62,000 bases of DNA from assembly GCF_000003815.2 (NCBI RefSeq), contig NC_049982.1, positions 24,422,553 through 24,484,552 on the forward strand. The letters run 5' to 3'. Numbering within the stretch: the first letter of the stretch is position 1; each line of letters begins with the position of its first letter. The notes under the pieces are model-generated. The model saw only the letters and a program-made list of their open reading frames with translations, did not search any database and was not told the origin of the DNA. The stretch comes from Branchiostoma floridae (taxonomy: Eukaryota > Chordata > Leptocardii > Amphioxiformes > Branchiostomatidae). Made by a program: the position numbers and the translations under genes. This document shows, piece after piece, positions 48,600-58,340 of this stretch.

Positions 48600-50690
48600 C
48601 ATTCCTGAAGGAATATATGACTAGTTTCCGGTAGTCTTGGAATATATCTTGCTACCGGCGGTCCAAGCCAACAGTCATAGGCCAATTAACTCCTATTAGT
48701 CTTCGCCGAGGGTGTTAAATGAACCCCCTTGTGGGTGAGGCAACCCCTATTTCCACATAATCAAGCCACGCCCATCATCTATCTATTACTCAATTGGCCA
48801 GTTGGGAATCCCCCTAATTGGCCATGTGGGAGTCTGGTCAGTGAAGTAAAGCAGGGGAAGTGACACTTTCGGCTACCGGAGGTCCAAGCCGATTCGCCGC
48901 ATCTAAAAATAGCAGGCTCGGGAGAATTACGATAAGACAGCATTTCTGTAAACCATTATTTATAACATAAACGTGTGTAAGATGTTGTTTTAATTCTATG
49001 TATATCTATATTAGCTTGTCTGGCATTAGTTTGAGACTTTAATCGATTTTTAAAGTGAACATTTCATGTATGGCGGTTGCTGTCAATTTTTTGACCTGGC
49101 ACCAATTAGCACGAACCTCCCACTGGAATGTGCGTGGGTCACCGTGTGGGTCACTGCGCACGGCCACAGGTGACAGACAGGGGCACGCCACACCCGAGTT
49201 GTTGAATAGAAATGCTCCTGACGTAAAATCTTTAGCGCATGGCCACATACAGGGGCACGCCACACCATGGTTGAATATAAATGCTCCTCCCTGTTTTAGT
49301 GACGGCAAATCGTGGGTAGCAAAACACACTACTATGCCTTTACTACTTAGATATGCGATGAAAGCATGTTCCTATCTCAAATTGTCGGCAAAGAGAAAAA
49401 GAAAACGCAACACTTTTTGCCCCTTAATTTTTCCCCAAATCGTGGTAACAGGTCATAGTTCCGTCCCGATTCTGTGACCATGTGTTAACCCCTGTCGGGC
49501 GCAAAGGCTTTAATTTTCCGATTCATTAAACCGATCGATATCATTAGTACAACAGAAGCGAGGAACGCACCTACCCAACGTGTTTACCGTAAAAGGAAGC
49601 CCTGAGGGGTTTGGGACCTAGAAGCCGAGTTTTAGAATACTAGCTATACTAGTTACATACGTAAATACATTTGAAATTTAACGTAAGGAAATAAACCTTT
49701 ATGTCCTTGTAGTGGAGAGCCTGGCCGAGCAGTTTGAAATGTTTTGATGCGTATGAAATGTTGGTACGACTCAATTTTGTAATGTACAAACTTAAATCGT
49801 GACCTTTGTTTGACTCTACCTACATAAGGAGGTGAGGATGCTACGTCATCAACGCCTTTACCTTTTTTGGAAAAAGTGGGGGAGCTCTATATTTAGCTAA
49901 AAGTCCTATCTTGTTACCTACTATTTCATATATGTGACTTTTTGCTGTGTATTTCTTTAATGGATCACGGTTGATTTCTTGTAGTTGATTACGAAATCCC
50001 AACATTATTTCTAACACAAATCTGTACTTGCCAGACTTACCTCACATATGTAGGGAAAACCCTAGAATTGGCTTGCAACTAAAAAATCCGCGTAAATAGA
50101 TTTTATCACCCCTCGTTAAATATGTTTTTGTATAATATTTCTCCTTTTTTGGGGAATCTGAACATATCATTGCAACCAAATTACAGCACCTTGATTTGTG
50201 GTAACTGGTTTATCTATTAAAAATCTATTTTCTTTCCTAGATACTTCTCATGTAATTGTGTTTTAGGAAGGCCGTTGTTAGTTGTTAACTGTTGTTATTT
50301 CATCCTAAGTTTATTTATGTCTTCCGAGTTTCCAAGTTGTATACCCATAGTTTGCTTTTCTTAGCATTATCTCTGGGGTATAGTTTGTGCAAAAGGTATG
50401 ATAATAGAATGACGTGTGATTTTGCAAACTTCCTTACCCCGTTAACGTTGACATTGCTTTCCGGAAAGTAAATTCACTGTCTACATGAAATATGGCTTGA
50501 AGTTTGGACATACAACATATTACGCCTTTTACAATCTCCATTTAATGTGAAATATGTTCATTGTGTCATTTGTATGAAATATATATATACTGGTATCGTA
50601 CGAATGTAATTATTCAAAATGATAATTTTTCTAGTTGTACTTCATCGTTTACTCTTGAATGAAAGATAGACTATAAAATCTGGTTAAACA
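48600..50690. other. Intergenic upstream of gene A, repeat-rich
   Basis: GCTACCGG(C/A)GGTCCAAGCC occurs at 48650 and 48873. A ~110-bp unit with GGGGCACGCCACACC is repeated near 49185 and 49253. The segment 49380-49640 (TTTTCCGATTCATTAAAC and AACGTGTTTACC...GAAGCCGA) recurs at 56750-57010 and 61700-61835. ORFs 49039-49477 on both strands cover this repeat and are not credible genes. Confidence 0.5.
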
Positions 50691-50830
50691 TAAAGTTTCC
50701 CAAACAAAGATCTGCATGTACAGCATGCATGTCGCCGTCACGCCTTTTGTATTATAGATGACTTCAAAATCTTGTTAAACATGAAATGTTTCCCATAGTT
50801 TCCCATGTCGCTGTCTTGACTTTCTGTATT
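50690..50830 (+). pseudogene. Relic start segments of the A/B/C family, plus orientation
   Basis: Two copies of the acceptor/start segment, with ATGTCGCCGTCACGCCTTTT at 50729 and ATGTCGCTGTCTTGAC at 50805, each followed by TGTATTATAGA(T/A)GACTT. Unlike the leader-intron copies they are not beside a gene in the same orientation. They may mark a lost fourth family member. Confidence 0.5.
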
Positions 50831-50839
50831 ATAGAAGAC

Positions 50840-51443
50840 TTTAAACTTTTATATCTTTGTATATAATAAGTACAATTGATTACGACTAATTGAAACAAAT
50901 ATGATAATGAAATAGTTTATTTTCTAACATATTCTGTAATATAGCTTTAATATAATAAGTTAGTTTAAAACTTCTTTCATTCATACTATGCATCTTAGTC
51001 CCTTTATTATTATTAACTCTATCGTCGCATGGCTATTTTTACCTGATGTTATTGTTACCGGAGTTCTGGCATCACATTAGCCTGGGTGCCAGCCTCTGTA
51101 GTGGCCGCTGGCTCAATACATTCGCTTGCTAGCGGATCGAGGCTGATACTCAGGCTAGCATTGCAAGCAAGCAGCGATATATTAACAATCATTTTACTGT
51201 TGCTCTAGTTGTTTTTATACCACAAAATGTCACATAAGCCTGGGTGCCAGCCTTCAAAGTGACCGCTGGCTCATCTTTTTGCTTGATTCTCAGGCTAGCA
51301 TCATATACAAGCAGTGATATATTAACATTATTTTCTCTTTTGCTCTAACTTGTTTTCATTAGGACACAAAATTTCCTAAATATTAGGTACTAGAACAGTT
51401 TCAGCTTTCTACAAGGCTTTCTTTAAGAAGTATTGTGGCCTGT
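50840..51443. other. 3' flank of gene B, paralogous to gene A flank
   Basis: Matches 42770-42970 plus 44317-44755 (TTCATTCATACTATGCA, TTAGTCCCTTTAT, GGCTATTTTTACCTGATGTT) without the SINE and palindrome, giving an empty reference for those insertions. It contains two of the small hairpin elements. Confidence 0.65.
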
Positions 51444-54400
51444 TTAGGCTTCACACTCAGGGCCCATCAGACGGCCGATACGGCGCAGTTCCAACATGGC
51501 GACGTCCATGTCTATCAGTACGAGTCGCCAGTAGGCCGGATCCACCGCTACTGTTTCCAACTGTTGACAAATGCAATGAAGATATATCAATTAAATGTTC
51601 ATAACAGATTGATGTTCTACCTGATCATGACACAATGTGCTTGGAATGTACATGTGATAGAAATACGCAACTCTGCATTTGTGAGAGTAGAAAATCAAGC
51701 ACAAACACACAGCACCAAATGAAAATTATACTTCACTCCTTAACAATAAATTGACTAAGGTCCACAACTTACATAAACACAAAACGACACATGCAAAACT
51801 ATTATCTGAGAGAAACTGTGTTTTATTATGTTTGCCTGTTTGAGAATTTTCTTGTTCGACAATACTTACGGCTAAATCTCAAGGTCGAAGGCTTAGAAAA
51901 CTAAATATCGTCTGTGAATATTACACGAAACCACGGCCATTTGTGTAAAGCTATTTTTGGTGTTATGAGAGTTATTTTTTTTTCAAACTTACTGACCGGC
52001 GAGATCCCATGTTCCGCATAATCAGCCAAAGCTTGAGTAACGCTGCGTTCCACCGTACCAAGGGTCAGGTACAGGGGCGCATGCGCTCTGGTGCTTTCCT
52101 GGATCTCTGTCAACTGTAGGGCAAAAAAACAACACAAAATTATACACATGTTCTACACTTAGTCTAACGCTGGGAACATAGCAGGAGAAAAACACAAACA
52201 AAATGATTTGAAGACGTCTCGTAATATTTTATATTAGTACTAACGTTACATGTATTTAAAAAAAACAACAATATTTTACGTACTAATGTGCGCATGGTCG
52301 ATGTCTAAAATTTCCCCTTTTACCGTAACGCCTGTTAATTTATCATATCAAATGATGACTGAATGAATGAATTCGAATGAATCAATCAATCTATCATACA
52401 TTTGATGCATCACTTTACATACAGAAAGGCAAGATTCATTTCAAAGATGGTAGAGACATATTAGACATGTTGTAGAAACGTACAAATGAAGACAGTTTGT
52501 TGGCCAGGTTGCTCTGTACTTCTTGGTAGTTCTCCAGACAGTCCCTGAGTTCCCCGCTGCCCTGCCGGCTGGCCACACGGAGGAGGGTGTCCCTGAACCG
52601 GCCCAGGACAGGAGCAAGGAGTCGGGCTCGCTGGATAAGATTGACCTAAGAAATAAATGAATTCACATAATTGAAAACATTATTTGTTTTCTTACATTGG
52701 AAAAAAACTGTAAGTAAATCTAGACTATGTAACACAATCTCTTTCTTTTAACCGTTCAACTTTAACTCGAGAAGATCGTTCCCTTTTTCCAAAATAGGAG
52801 CACAGGATTCTCTGTCACTATGGAAACCAGCCATCACAGCCTATATCACCATGGTAACAGACAGTACTTAGTCTGACAAAACTTAGCCCATGTTAGCACC
52901 TGATCTAGAGGATTTGGATGCTTTCAATTCTCCTGACTTAGAGGTTTTCGACCTTCTAGGGGCCTGAATGACCAGTGGAGAAGTGCTAGAACAGAGATTT
53001 AGTCAGGCTACAATAATATTCATTTGATCATTCACTTATTCAAATTTCTATACTTATATAAGATAGATAGCTATTCTCCTTGAAGCATATTGCGTTTTCA
53101 AGTAGCTAGAAGAAGTACAGCGATGATTCAACATGGCTCTCGTTCTCAGTCAACCACACAGGAACACCCTACGTTACTCCCTCTTGAGATGAAACATTTT
53201 GGATCTTGATATTTTTTCAGAAGCATCTTGAGATGCTTTGAAAAGATCTAGAAAATCTTTTTAAGAATCTTGTGACTGAATGAAAAGATTCTCATGAAAA
53301 ATCTTAAGATTAACTCGAAACGTCTCAAGATTTACCGCAAAATCTTAAGATGTTTTCAATAAATCTAAAGATTTGTCGATTTTCAACGAGGCGTGAAGAG
53401 CCCCATTGGGGTCATCATAATACGTTGAGTACCAGAAAAGATTTTTTAAGTACCACCGATGTAAGGTTAAGCTGTTAGAGACTACAAGCAAAAGTCCAAA
53501 GTACTCTGCGAGTCCAATAATAATCTGCTCTCTGTTAATGTACACAGAAACGGCAGATGTACGTCACCAACTGATGTAGTCTCGACCGCTCGATGTCAAA
53601 GTCTATTGGGACTAGACAGATTTCGCTTGCGGAAGGTCGATAGAATTTATCACTTACCCCGTCTGGCTTGTCCAGGAGAATGTTGGAGTCTCCAATGAAG
53701 CTACCGGAGAGTTTTTCCTCACCGCAGTGGGTAGTTTGCTGTAATATGTACATGGACAGGAAACGAAGTTCATAGACTGTAGTATACTCCAATAAAACAA
53801 GAAAGAACAACTGTAACAGGTACAATGTATGGCAGTCTGTATATATATATGGGAGTCGAAGTATGTTGCAGTAATATAACTGGCATACGCTAATATAATC
53901 TAACGGTATAGATAATTTCATACAAGCTATAACTTTAGAATATTGTTCACACGATGGATGTGAATATGGCTTGGCTATAGCACTTACAAGCACGATTGTA
54001 ATACGTGTATACGCTATTTTATGTAACCGATCTTGCTTGGGATACCTTGGAGTTAAGACTCTAATGCCATGTTGATTAGATTATGTAGATGACGTCCTCT
54101 GAGAACTCCAAAACTGATGTGAGCATGCGAAAAAAAATTAAATATAGCAAATATTTGACGGACATGCATCCATTCTCTTATTGGTCGATTTTCTAATTTC
54201 CACGCTATTATTGGTTGAACTGCTAATTATGATGGACAGTCTTTTGTTTGCCTCATTGAACTCGTTTTAGATCCATCATGGCCGCCGTGTGAGAAAGGTG
54301 TATTAAAAGGTCCGGTGAGGCCACCCCGTGACACCACAAACTTCGCCATAAAACTAACTTGATAACATTGATTGACGAAACACTCACGTCTAAAACTGTG

Positions 54401-54534
54401 CTAGCCGACAGGGCACTTCGTATGTTCCTAGAGAAGTCACACGCCACCACTGAGGGGCGCCGTACGCTGCCGAGACTCAGGCCGCACAACACGGTACAAA
54501 GGAGGGCCACATTCAGAAGGCAAGACGGCGACAT
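51444..54534 (-). CDS. Gene B: secreted helical protein, candidate cytokine (207 aa, five coding exons)
   Basis: Exons on the complement: 54388-54534, 53658-53738, 52484-52645, 51997-52113, 51444-51560. Lengths 147, 81, 162, 117, 117 nt match gene A exactly and all introns are phase 0. Signal peptide MSPSCLLNVALLCTVLCG. Exon 3 is almost identical to A and C, while exon 4 differs most (HAPLYLTLGTVERSVTQALA). Exon 5 reads DPAYWRLVLIDMDVAMLELR and ends GPECEA. The four mature cysteines of gene A are kept. It is the same strand as A and a tandem duplicate by flanking similarity. Intron 2 contains an AAATCTTAAGAT-rich tract (53200-53370). Function unknown; the helical cytokine idea applies to the whole family. 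Confidence 0.8.
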
Positions 54535-55346
54535 GCTGTAGAACTGTGTTTGTGAAACATTTCATGTGTAACTAGATTTTTAAGTCTTCTATAATACAGA
54601 AGGCAAGACTGCGACATGCTATAGAAGTTTGTTTGGAAAACACTCTATATCGAACAAGATATTAAGTATATCAAGTACACGTATGAAGGAGAAAAATACC
54701 TAGATATAACAAATTTTAACTCTCGCCGAGCCATGACTAAGCTAAGGATCAGCGATCACCCTCTACAAATTAAAACTGGTAGATACACCCGAACTCCTCC
54801 AAATGATAGATTATGTATGTTTTGTGATAAGAGCTATAGGCGTATAGAAAATGAAGTGCACTCTCTTCTAGAATGTTCACTGTACAAAGATATACGCAAT
54901 ACCTTTAATGCTACACTTGCAAAATGGAAATATGCACAACTAACAAAGGAATTTTTTTTCAAATATCTAATGTCATCAACTAACTACGATTTAATACAAG
55001 AACTCTGTTCGTCTTCTCATGTTTTAAGAAGAGGGAAGAATGTAGAAATATAGGCATAAGTAGAGCATAGAAAAGCTTACCTATCAGTCTCCTTATCATT
55101 ATATGTGACTTACTGAATTTAGCCCCAAGGGGGCATGAACATGCAATAAACTTCATTCTCATTGCCATTGTCATTGTCATTAAAATCTTCTACAATACAG
55201 ACGGCGAGACGGCGACATTTTGCAGAGCCGTGTTTTGGGACATTTTATGTTTAACAAGATATTTAAGTCTTTAAAGGTTTTAAGATTCTTTAAAAAGTTG
55301 AACTAACAAATTCAAAATTGTCTGGTTACTAAACATACGAACTAAC
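54535..55346 (-). repeat. Leader intron of gene B with two decoy starts and a LINE insertion
   Basis: Copies of the acceptor/start segment lie at ATG 54617 and ATG 55218 (complement). They were adjacent before a LINE fragment (about 54666-55180) inserted between them. Confidence 0.65.
54661..55180 (+). mobile_element. 5'-truncated non-LTR retrotransposon, RT C-terminal end
   Basis: The open frame from 54661 through ORF 54733-55053 encodes the post-RT C-terminal region typical of CR1/RTE-like LINEs: FNSRRAMTKLRISDHPLQIK, TGRYTRTPPNDRLCMFCDK and ENEVHSLLECSLYKDIR. These include the C..C...H..C finger-like arrangement that follows the reverse transcriptase. A short 3' UTR ends in CATTGTCATTGTCATTAAA, a short-repeat tail. 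It is inserted in the leader intron of gene B on the opposite strand. No catalytic RT core is present. Confidence 0.8.
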
Positions 55347-55465
55347 CTGAATACTGGTTATGAATATTGTCTTCTCAAGGTAGAAATTTGGAACAACTGT
55401 GGCTTCTTGAACTGTTCGATGGCGTTCTGTCCGCTTCTTTAGTCGTCTTCAGTTTCATATCGTCT
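55347..55465 (-). ncRNA. 5' non-coding leader exon of gene B (inferred mRNA exon)
   Basis: Ends ACCAGTATTCAG with donor GTTAGT at 55346 (complement). Aligned with the leader exons of A and C (AACTGT(G/T)GCTTCTTGA region). Typed ncRNA for lack of a UTR class. Confidence 0.5.
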
Positions 55466-55490
55466 GAGGTGCCAGGCCTTTTTTCCAGAC

Positions 55491-55946
55491 TAATTATCAA
55501 AAAAGGCCCGGAAATATTGCGAGCTAATAGATATTGTAGATACATAAATAGACTGTAATTCGACATATTTATTAGTAATGTATGAATGGTTCAACCTATT
55601 CCCGGAGGAATGTATGATTAGTTTCCGGAAACGTAAAATAGGAACGGAAGTTTGAAGATATATGTCATATAATAATGTCCTATAGGTAAATTCATTCCCT
55701 GGTGCTAATTGCAAAGAAAGAATAACAACGAACGCATACTCAACAGAGAAAAAAGATAAAATGTATAGATATAGATATTGAATGTGAAAAAAAACCTCAA
55801 CTATTAACAACTAACAATAGCTTTCCGGAAGCTTCATGAGATAATTGCTAGTCTAGGAAGGAGACGGGATCATTAGATGCATAATTGAGTAGCAAAGGGT
55901 GGGGTAACAATTGTTGCGAATTAGTTATAATGTTTTTTTCCCGGAA
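55491..55946 (-). promoter_or_regulatory. Gene B upstream region with TTCC(N)GGAA words
   Basis: TTTTTTGATAATTA (55491-55504) aligns with the TATA-like box of A. Upstream are TTCCCGGAG (55599-55607), TTCCGGAA (55623-55630) and perfect TTCCCGGAA (55938-55946). Possible STAT or ETS sites by word match. Confidence 0.4.
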
Positions 55947-55949
55947 ATT

Positions 55950-57600
55950 AGTAGAGGAAATTTGAAAACACTTTACTGGAAAGCGCACGCTAGGCGAGCA
56001 ATATTTTGTAGAATTACAGGGCGTTGCTGGCTTGCAGTTACATTTTTAAATTTTTTTGGTCATATTTGTGAGGTTTGTCTGGTAAGTGAGTTTGCACGTC
56101 CTAGATATGCGTAAGAGTCCGTAATAATTTTTAAAGAAATATTCCGTGAAAGAAATTCGTGACCTGTGCAGACGTTTGACCTCCCCCCTCCCCACCGCCC
56201 CCCTCCCCCATCAAACAAAGGCAAACCACCGGAGACAAAGACAAACCACCTTGGCACAGTAAACAATGGCTTCCGTAATTATAATAGAAACAGCACTTTG
56301 TGAATATTCATCTGATATGAACTAATCTAACTATTATCAGCTAATCACAATAGGACTTGAATTAGACTAACATGTGATTGCAAACTCGTTCTAGTCATGT
56401 AAGCTCATCATATTTGCCAACTTTCTGATATTCTGATATTTGCCCATTTTGTTGGCATGAAACTTCTGTGGTGATTCTAAATTGAAATCTAAACCATCAA
56501 TAACTATATCCTGAATTTAGACTGGTCAAATGATATAAATGCCCATCAGCGAAATGCTTATATGTCACCGAACGGCTTGTGACCTCCAAAACAACCGTAT
56601 CATTCCTCTAGTTGTTGATTGACACTTTCTGATAAAGCTTTTGAAGATACTCTCCAAGCAGAGGTCTGTGCGAAAAATCGATTTTTCCCAGCAACCTCTG
56701 CTTTGAGAGTATTTGAAGAGGTTTTACTGTATACGTGTATGCAATAAAAGCATGTTCCAATCTAAGATTATCGGCAAGGAGAAAAAGAAAATGTAATTAC
56801 TCTTTGCACCTTATTTTTTCGTCCCTAAATCGGGATCACAAATTATAGTTCCGTCTCGATTCTGGGACCTTGGCTCGGGCGCAAAGGCTGGAATTTTCCG
56901 ATTCATTAAACAAATATTTTGTACAACAAAAGCGAGGGACGTCCCAGTCAAACGTGATAACCAGAAAAGTATGCCCTGGGGGGCTCAACACCGAGAAGCC
57001 GACCGGTAGGGGTTGCACCTGCTTGTTTGTTGGGGTTTTTAGAATGCTACAATGGTGTTGTATAGTATAGTTATACACTAGTTTTACTGACTATTTTTGT
57101 ACCTTTCTTAAACTTTCAGATGAGGAAATATATGTTTAATGTAATTGTAGTGGAGAGCCCCACCTGGTGGTTTTAAACGTTCTGACCATGTGCTCTGTTC
57201 TCAAGCTAATTTAAAGCTACTTAAAGCTAAATTTGACCTCTGTTTTATCATTACTCTGGAAGAGGGGAGTGTAGGTTCCACTTCATCAACAGGAATTTAC
57301 CTGATAGGATGTATATTACATCTATACACTCCAACTATTGTATCTAATGACAATCTATGAAAACAGGAATACCAATCAATGTTTCTGAACGTTTCTTTTG
57401 AATGCTGTTAGTTATGATTATTGTTTATGTTTAGCTGATGGTAGCCACCAACCGGTAGCTATTTTGTCATTATACAATCTATTTAACGTTAACTTTATTT
57501 GTCTGTATACCCACGTTGTATATCATTGTTTTAATTTGTTTGCAACGTATCAAATCGGAAGAAAGGTATTATATTATGGCATATGTATTTTGCAGACTTC
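55950..57600. other. Shared intergenic region between divergent genes B and C
   Basis: No gene seen. Positions 56640-56720 contain a hairpin (TCTCCAAGCAGAGG / CCTCTGCTTTGAGAG). Positions 56750-57010 match the upstream region of gene A (49380-49640). A C-run segment lies at 56180-56210. Confidence 0.5.
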
Positions 57601-57636
57601 CGTGCCCCGGCTACGTACAAGGAACATGATTATAAA

Positions 57637-57765
57637 TTCCGGGAACGGATTGAACCCCCAAACATTACATCCCTACTGTACTGTTGATATATGTCATGCC
57701 AATCTATTTATATATCTGTTATGTCTATTACCTCACAATGTTTCCGGTTCTTTTTGAAATATAAG
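57637..57765 (+). promoter_or_regulatory. Gene C promoter: TTCCGGGAA palindrome and TATA-like box
   Basis: Perfect TTCCGGGAA at 57637-57645, GTTTCCGGTTC at 57740, and GAAATATAAG at 57756-57765. The order TTTCCGG - T-run - TATA-like matches gene A, so this is the aligned promoter. Confidence 0.45.
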
Positions 57766-57789
57766 ACTAAAAAAATCTTGAATTTTGAA

Positions 57790-57892
57790 ATGCAAAGAGG
57801 ACAACACTGAAGACAACAGAAGACGAGCGTTCATAGCATCATCCAACAGTTCTTCCAGATTTCTACCTCATATAAATATAACACCACTTCAG
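57790..57892 (+). ncRNA. 5' non-coding leader exon of gene C (inferred mRNA exon)
   Basis: AACAGTTCTTCCAGATTTCT ... CACTTCAG with donor GTCAGT at 57893. Homologous to the leader exons of A and B. Typed ncRNA for lack of a UTR class. Confidence 0.5.
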
Positions 57893-58339
57893 GTCAGTTT
57901 GTATGTTAAGATACCATGCTATTTATATTGTGTATTCTTTTCGTCCGAAAGAATCCGAAAAACTCTGTATTACTCTGCTTTATCTACTGTTTACTCAATG
58001 TGAATATGTTCTTGGCTTTAATTTAATATCTTGTTTAACATGAAATGTTTTCCAAACACAGTTCTAAAGCATGTCGTCGACTCGCCTTCTGTATTATAAA
58101 TTTAGTGGCGATTACTGCAATCAGCCGCGGGCATCAGGGGAGATGCATAGCGGCTGTAGACATGTCCCTCCAAGATGTTCTGTAGATTTAGAAGACCTTA
58201 AAATCTTGTTAAACATGAAACGTTTAATAAACACAGTTCTACAGCATGTCGCTGTCTTGCCTCCTGTATTATAGAATACCTTGAAAAGGATGAAAGCTCC
58301 TTGATATAACATGTTTACCAAACACAATCTATTCTACAG
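57893..58339 (+). repeat. Leader intron of gene C with two decoy acceptor/start copies
   Basis: Copies with ATG at 58071 (reads MSSTRLLYYKF) and at 58246 (reads MSLSCLLYYRIP then stop) precede the true acceptor TTCTACAG before 58340. The unit includes TTGTTTAACATGAAATGTTT upstream of each. Confidence 0.7.
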
Positions 58340-58340
58340 C

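Noticed and set aside
54733-55053. Host gene of 106 codons
   Set aside because: Sequence pattern is the C-terminal end of a LINE polyprotein with a repeat-type 3' tail.
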